Shown piece by piece: positions 1-8,049 of a DNA stretch of 64,000 nt (positions within the stretch are counted from its first letter, which is position 1; each line of letters begins with the position of its first letter). The stretch is from JAFCUW01 sp049898325 (lineage in GTDB: Bacteria > Pseudomonadota > Gammaproteobacteria > Burkholderiales > Burkholderiaceae_D). Under the pieces are notes generated by a model. That model was not told the DNA's origin. It searched no databases and worked only from the letters and a program-made list of their open reading frames with translations. The translations under genes were made by a program, and so were the position numbers. The stretch covers positions 1-64,000 of the forward strand of contig NZ_JAFCXL010000024.1 of the NCBI RefSeq assembly GCF_049898325.1. The letters run 5' to 3'.

Positions 1-3000
1 GACGGCCGCAGCCACCGCTACCCGTGGCTGGGCATCGGCGCGAAGCATCACGACCCGGTCGAGCAAATTACCGTCACCCGCATGAGCGCCACCCTGCTCA
101 CGCTCGACTTCGGCAAGCCGCTGCCAGAGGGCGAGCCCAGCCCCTGGCGCGAAACCTATGAACTGGTCGACACCGTGCGCACCAAGGCGGCCGAACTGGG
201 CAAGGAGCATTTCCGGCTGATCGCGCTGCATGCCACAGACGGCGCCGCCCTCGGCCTGCGCTATGACCACATCGTCGCCGGCGAGGCGGTGCTCAGCGAC
301 ATCGTCAGCAAGCAGGGCGACACCGTCGTCGCCCATGCCGGTACCCAGATCGACGTCAACAGCGGCCGCATCCGCGCGCTGTGGGAAATCCGCGACGGCG
401 AGCTGGTGCGCCAACTCGCTGCCTACGACTACGACGACCACGGCGACCTGGTGCGCGCCCAGGACGAAAACGCCGCCGCCTGGCACTACCAGTACGACCG
501 CCACCTCGTCACCCGCTACGTCGATCGCACCGGGCGCGGCATGAACCTCGCCTACGAAATCGGCATCGACATCGGCGGCATCAACAGCGGCGGCATCGAC
601 AGCGGCAGCATCGACAGCCCTCTGCACGCCAAGGCGATCCGCGAGTGGGCCGACGACGGCAGCGACGACACCCGGCTCGAATGGGACAAGAACATCCGCC
701 TGACCTACGTGACCGACGCGCTCGGCCACGAGACGCGCTACTACTACGACATCGCCGGCTACACCTACCGCATCGTGTATCCGGACGGCGGCGAGGAATG
801 GCTGTTCCGCGATGCCGCCAAGAACGTCGTCCGCCACATCCACGCCGACGGCAGCACCGAGCATCACCGCTACGACGCGCACGGCAACCTGCTCACGCAC
901 ACGCGCGCTGACGGCAGCGAGGTCCATTTCGAGTACGACAGCGCTCACCGCGTCACCGGCATCCGCGACGCCGAAGGCGGGGTGTGGAAGCGCGACTACA
1001 ACGCCCAAGGCCAGCTGGCCGAAGAAACGGATCCGCGCGGCAACAAAACCGCATACGCCTACGACAGGGCCGGCCGGCCCGTCGCCATCACCGACGCGAA
1101 GGGCGGCGTCAAGCAGATCGCCTACGGCGCCAATGGCCAGCTCGCCAGCTACACCGACTGTTCCGGACACAGCAGCCAGTGGGAATACGACGACCGTCAG
1201 CGCATGGTCAAGCGCATCGACGCCGCCGGCAACGTGACCGGCTACCGCTACACGCCGCTCAACGCCGAAACGCTGGCGCAAGCGCACGGCGAAGGGAAAA
1301 GCGCCGGCAACCACCCCGGCCAGCTCGAAGCGGTCATCTTCCCCGACGGCAGGCAGGAGCAACTGCGCCACGACGCCGAAGGCCGGCTAATGGCGCACAC
1401 CGACGCCTTGCATCGCACCACCGCCTACCGCTACACCGCGGCCGGACTGATCGCCCAGCGCACCGACGCGCTGGGCCACAGCCTGCACTACCGGTGGGAC
1501 GCGCTTGGCCGCCTGTCCGCGCTGGAAAACGAAAACGGCAGCGTCTACCGTTTTCAGTACGACCCGGTCGGCCGCCTGCTGCAGGAACAGGGTTTTGATG
1601 GCAAGGCTATCCAGTACCGCTACGACGAAGCGACCGGCGTGCTGGCCGAGACCATCGAAGCGGGCGTGACCACCCGGCTCGACTTCGACCCCATGGGCCG
1701 GCTCCTGCAACGCCGCGCCACGGCTACTGGCCAGCCCGAGCAGATCGAAACCTTCGCCTACAACGCCAACGGCCAGCTGGCCGAAGCGAACAACGAACAC
1801 GCCAGGCTGCAATGGTTTTACGACGCCGCCGGCAACCTGGTGCGCGAGCACCAGCACTACCAAGGCCCGTTCTACCCCGAAAAACGCACTGCGGTCTGGC
1901 ACCATCACCACGACGAACTCAACGAGCGCACCGGCACCACCCGCCCCGACGGCCATCGCATCGACTGGCTGACCTACGGCGCCGGCCACGTGCACGGCCT
2001 GCTGCTCGATGGACAGGACCTTGTCTCCTTCGAGCGCGACGCGCTGTACCAGGAAACCGGCCGCACCCAGGCCAACGGCCTGCTGCAGACAATGCAATAC
2101 GACCCGGTCGGCCGCCTGATCGAGCAGCAGCTCGGCGCCATCGACCAGGTCGGCCAGAAAAACCGGCAGGCTTACCCCGCCCCGTACCGTCCCGACGTCC
2201 AGGCCGGCATGCACGCCACGCTCAAGCGGCGCTATGGCTACGACCCATCGGGCCAACTGGCCAGCATCGAAGACAGCCGCCGCGGACGCATCGAGTACCG
2301 CTACGACCCGGTCGGACGGCTGCTGTCGGCAAGCAGCGCACTGGCCCAGGAAACCTTCGCTTTCGACCCGGCCGGCAACATCCAGGCAGCCGAACCCGCG
2401 CAGCCGGCGCCCATTACCCGCCGCGAGCAGTTGCCAACGCTGCTCGACAACCTGCTCAAGGAGTATGCCGGCGTCAGCTACCGCTATGACGAACGCGGCA
2501 ACCTGGTGGAACGTACCGGGAATGGCGAGCGGTCGGCGTATGAATGGGATGCGTTCAACCGGATGACCCGCGCGACGACCTCGCACGGCGTGACCACCTT
2601 CGCCTACGATCCGCTGGGGCGGCGCATCGCCAAGCACAGCCAGGCGACGGGAAGCACTGCTTTTCGGCAGCCAACCCGGACCATGTATGGCTGGGACGGC
2701 GACACGCTGGCGCTGGAAAGCAGCCTGCACCCGGGCCATGCGGCCGGCGGACGGACGGTGCACTACGTGTACGAGCGCGACAGCTTCGTGCCGCTGGTGC
2801 AGGCCACCAGACATCGGGCGCTTCGACTGCCGCCCACCACCGATGTCAAGGCGCTGATGGCGGGCAGCGACGGCAAGTATGACATTGCGCTCGATCCGCT
2901 ATGGAACGGGGGATCCGAGCAGGAAGCCGAACCGTTCGGGAAGCAAGAGATCGCCTTCTATCAATGTGACCATCTGGGTACGCCCCAGGAGTTGACCGAC

Positions 3001-3690
3001 CATGAAGGAAAAGTAGCGTGGTCGGCGCAGTACAAGGCATGGGGGCAAGCGAAAGAAGCGATCAGCGAGGCGGCGCGCAAGGCGGGGATGCGCAATCCGA
3101 TCCGGTTTCAGGGGCAGTACCTTGATGACGAGACGGGGCTGCACTACAACCGGTATCGGTACTATGATCCCGATACGGCAAGGTACCTCAACCACGACCC
3201 GATTGGCCTCAATGGCGGCAACAATCTCTATGAGTACGCGCCTAATCCAACCGGATGGATGGACCCACTGGGGCTCATCACATGCTCAGGATTTCCAATC
3301 AAAAATAACTCTGCAAGAAAGTTACTGAAAGCACGAGGACTCTCAAAAACACAGCAGCAGGAGGTAGTAAACAGCTTTGATGGTCAAATTTATGCTTCTC
3401 CCGGGCTCGCCGGCGAGCAATTTACAATTACTGAATCCACTCCCGGAGCAGCGTCAGGAGTATTTGTGACACGATGCTCGGCTGGAGCAATACCTGCGGA
3501 AAGACGTCAAAAACTTGCGCTTCCACCAAGCAATTCAGCAGAAGTTGAAAGTCCTGTTGCCCTAACTCGGAATCAAATGCTACTTGAAGGAAAAGTGGCG
3601 CCTCAGCCACATTGGGGACCTGACAAAATCGGAGGGGGCTGGCAAGTCGTAACTGCTGGAGGTAAATACACAGGAGCAATTAAAAGATGA
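1..3690 (+). CDS. Rhs/YD-repeat polymorphic toxin, 5'-truncated by window
   Basis: The reading frame is open from base 1, so the N-terminus lies outside the window. Most of the protein is YD repeats (many Y-D-x-x-G-R/N-L units) that form the Rhs shell enclosing the toxin. The core ends at the conserved hallmark around 3180-3275 (RYYDPDTARYLNHDPIGL, then DPLGL). The roughly 137 residues after that are the variable C-terminal tip. Codon use and GC drop sharply at this boundary, as expected for a swapped tip. The tip contains VFVTRCSAG, LALPPSN and a GGGWQVVT stretch, which I recall from TreTu-type toxins that ADP-ribosylate EF-Tu; that assignment is inference. Delivery is probably by a type VI secretion system, since a PAAR gene lies 2.7 kb downstream. 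A low-complexity GI(D/N)SG insertion sits at 561-618. Confidence 0.93.
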   Translation, partial: DGRSHRYPWLGIGAKHHDPVEQITVTRMSATLLTLDFGKPLPEGEPSPWRETYELVDTVRTKAAELGKEHFRLIALHATDGAALGLRYDHIVAGEAVLSDIVSKQGDTVVAHAGTQIDVNSGRIRALWEIRDGELVRQLAAYDYDDHGDLVRAQDENAAAWHYQYDRHLVTRYVDRTGRGMNLAYEIGIDIGGINSGGIDSGSIDSPLHAKAIREWADDGSDDTRLEWDKNIRLTYVTDALGHETRYYYDIAGYTYRIVYPDGGEEWLFRDAAKNVVRHIHADGSTEHHRYDAHGNLLTHTRADGSEVHFEYDSAHRVTGIRDAEGGVWKRDYNAQGQLAEETDPRGNKTAYAYDRAGRPVAITDAKGGVKQIAYGANGQLASYTDCSGHSSQWEYDDRQRMVKRIDAAGNVTGYRYTPLNAETLAQAHGEGKSAGNHPGQLEAVIFPDGRQEQLRHDAEGRLMAHTDALHRTTAYRYTAAGLIAQRTDALGHSLHYRWDALGRLSALENENGSVYRFQYDPVGRLLQEQGFDGKAIQYRYDEATGVLAETIEAGVTTRLDFDPMGRLLQRRATATGQPEQIETFAYNANGQLAEANNEHARLQWFYDAAGNLVREHQHYQGPFYPEKRTAVWHHHHDELNERTGTTRPDGHRIDWLTYGAGHVHGLLLDGQDLVSFERDALYQETGRTQANGLLQTMQYDPVGRLIEQQLGAIDQVGQKNRQAYPAPYRPDVQAGMHATLKRRYGYDPSGQLASIEDSRRGRIEYRYDPVGRLLSASSALAQETFAFDPAGNIQAAEPAQPAPITRREQLPTLLDNLLKEYAGVSYRYDERGNLVERTGNGERSAYEWDAFNRMTRATTSHGVTTFAYDPLGRRIAKHSQATGSTAFRQPTRTMYGWDGDTLALESSLHPGHAAGGRTVHYVYERDSFVPLVQATRHRALRLPPTTDVKALMAGSDGKYDIALDPLWNGGSEQEAEPFGKQEIAFYQCDHLGTPQELTDHEGKVAWSAQYKAWGQAKEAISEAARKAGMRNPIRFQGQYLDDETGLHYNRYRYYDPDTARYLNHDPIGLNGGNNLYEYAPNPTGWMDPLGLITCSGFPIKNNSARKLLKARGLSKTQQQEVVNSFDGQIYASPGLAGEQFTITESTPGAASGVFVTRCSAGAIPAERRQKLALPPSNSAEVESPVALTRNQMLLEGKVAPQPHWGPDKIGGGWQVVTAGGKYTGAIKR
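561..618 (+). repeat. Short tandem repeat inside rhs (G-I-D/N-S-G units)
   Basis: About four imperfect 15-nt units of the type ggcatcgacagcggc encode Gly-Ile-Asp/Asn-Ser-Gly repeats. They interrupt the YD-repeat pattern between DRTGRGMNLAYE and SPLHAKAIREW. The units are in frame, so copy-number change would alter only linker length. Confidence 0.7.
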
Positions 3691-3950
3691 CGACATTTTC
3701 AGAATTAATTAAAAGCATCATTTCCGATTTGCATCAAGCAGGATTTATTAAAGATGCTGACGATTTGCAGCGACTCGCCAATTTAGCGCTAGACCAAACT
3801 TTGTTGACGGATACGCGTAACGATGCTTTGAAGCAGATAGAGATGCGTTGCCACGTGAAGTGGCTTGGAGATTTATACCTGCCTCGTTTATCGCAAAAAG
3901 ATTGGTGGGGAAGGCTTGAAAAACTTGCTAGATCAACCAAGAAGCGGTAA
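3687..3950 (+). CDS. Small immunity protein candidate for the Rhs tip
   Basis: This 87-residue, mainly helical, soluble protein has its ATG overlapping the rhs stop codon (ATGA), so it is probably translationally coupled. Position and coupling are classic for the cognate immunity protein of a polymorphic toxin, made immediately to protect the producer. The base composition matches the AT-richer toxin tip rather than the rhs core, as expected if tip and immunity gene arrived together. If the tip is TreTu-like this would be the TriTu-type partner, but I cannot recognise the family directly. No signal peptide or membrane segment is visible. Confidence 0.8.
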   Translation: MTTFSELIKSIISDLHQAGFIKDADDLQRLANLALDQTLLTDTRNDALKQIEMRCHVKWLGDLYLPRLSQKDWWGRLEKLARSTKKR

Positions 3951-4070
3951 TTGTCAACAAAGATGTCGCGTAAATTATGCGGCTTTTTTTGGTATTTCTG
4001 GTTGGTCCGGCTCGGGATTTAGCCAGACCTCATCCTTCAAATTCCAGTTATAGGTAAAGGCCAGAAATAG

Positions 4071-4550
4071 GTCGAGGCGTTTGCTGAAGCTATGAGAAAA
4101 AAACGGACGTGCGATGGATTTACAACCATAGGAAAAGAACGGCTAGAATTGATGAGGCAATCTGGAGAAAATAAATTCGATCTGGGGAGCAGCGAACGGG
4201 AAAGACGCGCTTTTGACGCCAACGCGGGCTGGATTATAGACAGGAATCGCGATGGCTATTCATTTATTGATATAGGTGGAAATGGCTCCTCAAACAAGAG
4301 TTCTTTCTATGTTATTGAGAAACAAACACTTCATCAAATAGGAGGAAAGGTGTACAGAGGTCCCCCGAAAGCTATCACTGAAGCTAGAGCGAAATCCAAA
4401 CCAAGCGATCGCCCTAAAAGTAAAATAATATGCCCATTATTACAAAAATTACTATCATCATTCCAGTCGACAACTATGACGAAACGGAATATTACTACCG
4501 TAACGTTTTATGTTTTCCACATCAAGAAGGATTGTTTTTCTCACCCGTAG
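4071..4550 (+). pseudogene. Orphan (displaced) polymorphic-toxin C-terminal module
   Basis: The frame is open after the stop at 4068-4070, with an ATG at 4092. It reads as the tip of a toxin without its Rhs shell: TTIGKERLELMRQSGENKFD, then a conserved-looking core AGWIIDRNRDGYSFIDIG and SFYVIEKQTLHQIG. I recall similar cores at the ends of Rhs and other polymorphic toxins but cannot assign an activity. There is no secretion signal or Rhs core, so it should be silent unless recombined onto an rhs gene. The frame overruns the start of the next gene by about 120 nt, suggesting its natural stop was lost. Such orphan tips downstream of an active rhs gene are a known feature of rhs loci. Confidence 0.55.
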
Positions 4551-4847
4551 GTTTGTCTGAAGTGGCTTTGAAATTATTGATCGTTGATGAAAAGGCTAAA
4601 TCCGATTGGCCACCACAAAAGCATTTTGCAATTTTTTTGCTACAGAATTGAGAAGAATTTCTTATCCTACTGCAAAAAAATTTACGAAAATGGGGCTTTG
4701 ATAGAAACGGCTTTTTCTCACCCAGGTGGTTATTTTGCACGTGTTTTCGATCCCGCTGGCAATCAGTTCGAGATCGAATGCGAAAGTTATGATGAAGATG
4801 ATCCGTCGATTGATTACTCAACAGTGCCATTCTTCTTTAACTATTGA
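4430..4847 (+). pseudogene. VOC-fold immunity-type protein, frameshifted
   Basis: Two frames together make one glyoxalase/bleomycin-resistance-like (VOC) protein of about 139 residues. The N-terminal half begins MPIITKITIIIPVDNYDETE (4430) and runs to the TGA at 4649-4651. The C-terminal half continues in another frame to 4847 with FSHPGGYFARVFDPAGNQFE, a typical VOC tail. The junction is a run of seven T at about 4632-4638; six T would restore one frame (AIFCYRIEKNF). VOC-fold proteins occur as immunity partners in toxin loci, and this one directly follows the orphan tip, so it is probably that tip's immunity gene. It may be a pseudogene, a slippage product or a sequencing error. Confidence 0.6.
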
Positions 4848-4961
4848 TCCGCTTTTGCGTCATAAGCAACATGCAATTGTTCAGTAATGGTTGATATTCG
4901 TAGCTGCAAAGCCCCGCCCAATAATAAAATCGCTTAACATGCGCTGAATGACATCAGGTAT

Positions 4962-5060
4962 GACGTTGCGCTCGATCCACTATAAAACGGTGAGTATGGA
5001 CAAAAATCCGAACCGTTTTGGAAGGAAGATATTGCGTTCTATCAACGCGACCTTTTAGGC
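4962..5060 (+). pseudogene. Degraded fragment of an Rhs core
   Basis: These bases are a diverged copy of rhs positions 2881-2983. Translated in one frame they give VALDPL-stop-NGEYGQ, then SEPFWKEDIAFYQRDLLG, against IALDPLWNGGSEQE, then AEPFGKQEIAFYQCDHLG in the intact gene. The in-frame stop at 4983-4985 and the lack of flanking core show it is a remnant. It marks a former rhs-tip junction, and it is in frame with the gene at 5082. Confidence 0.75.
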
Positions 5061-5081
5061 GAACACCATCAAAGGGACGAT

Positions 5082-5483
5082 ATGGAGAGCAATAAGGTAA
5101 TTGTATTATTTATTCCAGCGCGGAAAAGAATGATGGAGCAAATGGAGACCTTCAGTGGTGATGTCCTGCGCTTCACCATCCATCAGATCACGTTTCTACT
5201 GAGCAACATCGAGGCTGTTCGCGGCCAGTTGCAGTACTCAGATGTGTACCTCGATCCAGAAAGGGATCCTTTGTTTCAGTTCAATATAATAAGCGACTTT
5301 CCCGAATATCGCAAATCACTAAGGCAGCAAGGAGTTCATTTTGATTTTGCGGCAATGACTCCAGGCGGATATATGGCTAAAATATTCGCCCCCTGTGATA
5401 ACTCGATATTGATTTGGTGTGACAGTTTCGAAAACAGCAGCAATGTCAGCCTAACGAGTTGGGATGAATACCGACGGTTCTAA
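5082..5483 (+). CDS. VOC-like small protein, probable immunity gene
   Basis: This 133-residue soluble protein has a C-terminal half (FDFAAMTPGGYMAKIFAPCDNSI) resembling the VOC-fold tail of the frameshifted gene at 4430-4847 (FSHPGGYFARVFDPAGNQFE), so the two are probably distant paralogues. Upstream, aaagggacgat gives a plausible ribosome site. The same frame is open back to 4986 and reads through the Rhs remnant, so a longer in-frame product is possible if another start is used. No catalytic metal-ligand pattern is obvious. A role as immunity protein is inferred from fold resemblance and location only. Confidence 0.6.
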   Translation: MESNKVIVLFIPARKRMMEQMETFSGDVLRFTIHQITFLLSNIEAVRGQLQYSDVYLDPERDPLFQFNIISDFPEYRKSLRQQGVHFDFAAMTPGGYMAKIFAPCDNSILIWCDSFENSSNVSLTSWDEYRRF

Positions 5484-6425
5484 CCTAAATATTTAAAGAC
5501 ACGTCTGCGTTCCTTATATCAGCAATCACCGATTTCTATTGCAAGCGTCAGCTAAGACATATGTGAGAATGGACGCTTTATTAAGCGTCCAGCTGATCTC
5601 ATGAAGACGGGGCCGAACACGGCTTTCTTCTGGCCCGGTAGAACTGATGCAGTCGGTGGAGTGGACGATTCTGCCGATATTGCTAATACTCACGGTGGGA
5701 CGAGGCTTGAAGTGGCACTTTGATAGAAACAGCTTTTTTACACTCAGGGGGATACTATGCATGTGTTTCCGATGAGACCAGCGACAGGAATCGCACCAAC
5801 GTTACTTTATGTTTTCCAGATTGGCTTCTTCTTGCCTTCTTAAATTAGCCCTGTGCCTTTTATTAACATCAAAGACAAATGCGCAAATACCAGCTGCAAG
5901 GAGTAATAAGGCTCTTGCTTGTCCCCACGAAAAAAATCTTCATGGAAGAATAAAAATCCGCCAGCTATTATTAAGAAAAATGCTCATACAAAAATTGGTA
6001 TTTTTTCAAAAGGCAGGAGTCCTATGCCCATTGCATCTCCTTTATGTTTTGAATGTTTTACAATTGGACAATGAATTTTTCATGATTTAAAAAATCTTGA
6101 CGTCACTCCAATGGTGTTCTTATTTTCTTCATTCAACAATACTATTCTTCTTTACTATTGAGCCGATTTTTTGCATCGTAAGCAAGGTACAACGCCTCAG
6201 AAATGAACGATATACATAGCCAAAAGGTTTCTGGTAGCGTCAACATAGATTGCTCGTTCAACCGCCACGGCGGCAAGAGAAAGTGACTATCAGAGACTTT
6301 GAATCCGTCGCGTTCATACCACGATGGCGCAAGGTTATGAGCCGATATGTACGTTAGCCTGACGGCCGCGTTTAGCCGGACGGTCCACCGTTCTGTTAAC
6401 CACACCGATTCCACTGGAGAACCCA
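5484..6425. other. AT-rich intergenic stretch made of toxin/immunity fragments
   Basis: No intact gene is convincing here. Recognisable scraps are a toxin fragment at 5600-5727 (AFFWPGRTDAVGGV), related to 7437-7570; a copy of the VOC immunity tail at about 5709-5790, matching 4706-4780; a further short match to that gene at 5795-5822 against 4498-4520; and a copy of the region after the VOC stop at 6137-6215, matching 4818-4910. A short ORF at 6022-6072 (MPIASPLCFECFTIGQ) has a ggag site but no recognisable family. The last 200 bases probably contain the promoter of the PAAR gene. Confidence 0.6.
5600..5727 (+). pseudogene. Toxin-tip fragment (GRTD motif), copy 1
   Basis: The frame encodes PNTAFFWPGRTDAVGGV, then ADIANTHGGTRLEVAL and a TGA stop. 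It aligns with copy 2 near 7437-7610 over about 40 residues. I recall a similar FW.GRTD..GG start in some polymorphic-toxin tips. There is no start codon or complete domain, so it is a remnant. Confidence 0.55.
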
Positions 6426-6704
6426 ATGTCATTGAAGATCATTACAGTAGGAGACAAAACCGATCATGGCGGCACAGTTATTAGCGGTTCGCCCGACCAC
6501 GACATCAGAGGACGGGCGATCGCCCGATTGGGCGACAAAGTTGACTGTCCCCTGCCCTACCCTGGCGGCAAACCGCACGGCGTCAACAAGATTATTACCG
6601 CACACGACACACTGACAGTCAACGGGGTGCCAGTCGCGGTCGAGGGATGCATGACGGAATGCGGGTGCAAGCTAATCGGCAGAATGCCTGCGACGGTCGG
6701 TTGA
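6426..6704 (+). CDS. PAAR-domain protein (type VI secretion spike tip)
   Basis: This 92-residue protein has the PAAR layout: an N-terminal GDKTDHGGTV turn, paired short strands around GRAIARLGDKVDCP, an H in GGKPHGVNKI, and a C-terminal VAVEGCMTECGCKLIG. PAAR proteins fold into a zinc-bound cone that caps the VgrG trimer and recruits effectors for type VI secretion. A ggaga ribosome site precedes the ATG. Its place between an rhs gene and a set of immunity-type genes suggests it delivers locally encoded effectors, but no other T6SS gene is in the window. It is complete and has no fused effector domain. Confidence 0.88.
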   Translation: MSLKIITVGDKTDHGGTVISGSPDHDIRGRAIARLGDKVDCPLPYPGGKPHGVNKIITAHDTLTVNGVPVAVEGCMTECGCKLIGRMPATVG

Positions 6705-6719
6705 AAGGCTTAAATAATA

Positions 6720-7132
6720 ATGCATACTATTAAATTAGACTTGAAAAAAGGGTTGGTCTTAGTTGATTCGACATGCGTGGCGGTTGACGAAAAAGGCGCC
6801 CTCGCAAGGCCTATCGAAAAACTGTGCTCCCCGCCAACTAAAACTGATGAAGGGAAAACAATATATGGCTTACTAAAAAAGTCAGTGCGTGCGGAAAATC
6901 GGCCGATTGCGTGATTGAAATCGGAGAGGGAAAAGTATGTTCCATAACATTCTTATTTTGTCTCATCGAATTTTTTGAATCCAACATTCTTGAATCAAAA
7001 ATACTAAAATCACATGAAAGGTCTTCAAACGTAAATTTTGTGAGCGAGCATCCAAGCACCGCTTTTTTAAACCCGTGCAAATGGGGTCGAGCCATATTTT
7101 TCTATGATACCAAACAAGGCGACCTTAGTTAG
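6720..7132 (+). pseudogene. PAAR-linked protein of unknown function, frameshifted
   Basis: The first frame starts at 6720 (MHTIKLDLKKGLVLVDSTCV) and stops at 6914. A second frame, open across 6872-7132, continues with GKSADCVIEIGEGKV, SEHPSTAFLNPCKWGRAIFF and a C-terminal YDTKQGDLS. Together they make one protein of about 137 residues. The switch falls at the A6 run 6875-6880; one extra A (or two fewer) would join the frames. It starts 15 nt after the PAAR stop, so it was probably co-transcribed as an effector-linked or immunity gene. I do not know the family. It could be a real pseudogene or an assembly error in the homopolymer. Confidence 0.6.
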
Positions 7133-7244
7133 GATATTAAATTCCAGCGCAATTTAACAAGACTCAGATTAGATCACCTCGTTACCGTGAAAGCTGATTG
7201 ATGAAGGCTCGTGCATATCCATCCCCATTGAAGCGAGTTAAAAG

Positions 7245-7610
7245 ATGGCACCAAGTCCGACCCATAGTTACGACGCATCTCGTCATACACAAGTCGGACT
7301 AAGCGACGTCAGCTATCGAAAAACGCGTTCACATTTGACGACTTGCCGCGGCTCTTGCAAACTGGCACCGGCTCAAGGTTTACTCTCGACTTTTGCGTGG
7401 CGCAATTGGCAAACAGATCGACAGCGTGGACGGCAACCGAATCCGAACGCGGCTTTCTTCCGGCCCGGTAGAACAGATAGTGTCATTGGAGTGGCAGCTG
7501 GTGCCAATATTGCCAATAATAAAAGTGAAACGATGCTTGAAATGTTAATTTCTAAACACAAGATTCGAATGTCAACTTGGGGCGACAAAAATTTAGTGGT
7601 TGTAAAATGA
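7245..7610 (+). pseudogene. Toxin-tip fragment (GRTD motif), copy 2
   Basis: The C-terminal part of this frame (about 7437-7610) reads NAAFFRPGRTDSVIGVAAG, then ANIANNKSETMLEMLISK and STWGDKNLVVVK, related to the fragment at 5600-5727. The N-terminal part (7245-7430) is of odd composition and may be partly out of frame; SYDASRHTQVGLSDVSYRK hints at YD-type sequence. There is no ribosome site at 7245. I read it as a displaced, eroded toxin tip, more complete than copy 1. The activity is unknown. Confidence 0.45.
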
Positions 7611-7717
7611 TGGGTGTGAAATGTCTCGTGCCTATATCAAAGGCACGTGCGGATTCGTAAGAGGCGTCGTAAGAAAGTATTTGTGGATGAAAAATATCTG
7701 GAGAGAAAGGAGCGCTC

Positions 7718-7801
7718 ATGAAAAACTTTCAGCTGACCAAATCGATATTATTGACCAGAAATATAGAAATTCGAGGACCATTTTTAACAGGTGATGTATG
7801 A
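7718..7801 (+). CDS. 27-residue ORF coupled to the downstream immunity gene
   Basis: A strong aaggag site precedes ATG 7718. The peptide MKNFQLTKSILLTRNIEIRG (first 20 residues) ends at a TGA overlapping the ATG of the next gene (ATGA). It may be a leader that couples translation, or the surviving end of a toxin whose immunity gene follows. No similarity is recognised. Confidence 0.4.
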   Translation: MKNFQLTKSILLTRNIEIRGPFLTGDV

Positions 7802-8049
7802 ATTTTGAAGTCAATGACGTCTCACGAGGAGACATATGTTTGAAGATTGAATACAAGCATGTCCGTGTTCTAGGGGAGGCGCTCGCTGCCTCGGCACCAA
7901 ACGAACCAAGCTACGTCATCTATTTGAATTCATTGAACAACTGGGAGGTACCACCTGAAGATGCCTTAACTGAAAATGAAAAGCAGGATGTCATTAGCGC
8001 AATTCGGAAATATTTTCAGGATCACGGCTCGATTATCGATTTCGAATAG
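7798..8049 (+). CDS. Imm74-like immunity protein, paralogue 1
   Basis: This small soluble acidic protein of 83 residues has the pattern V.V.GEAL, YVIYLNSLNNWE, PP, LTENEKQDVI and a C-terminal I.FE, which I recall from the Imm74 family of polymorphic-toxin immunity proteins. The gene at 8663-8917 encodes a clear paralogue with the same order (VYGEAF, FVLYQNSIEMWD, VTPAEKNHLV, LEIE). Its start codon overlaps the stop of the 27-residue ORF. No intact toxin precedes it, so it may be an orphan immunity gene protecting against sibling toxins. The family name is from memory. Confidence 0.65.
   Translation: MNFEVNDVSRGDICLKIEYKHVRVLGEALAASAPNEPSYVIYLNSLNNWEVPPEDALTENEKQDVISAIRKYFQDHGSIIDFE

Noticed and set aside
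561..618. CRISPR-like repeat array
   Set aside because: The units are contiguous 15-mers in frame within rhs, without spacers.
1387..2814. 475-codon open frame antisense to rhs
   Set aside because: High-GC repetitive rhs sequence keeps reverse frames open; the product is low-complexity with no family features.
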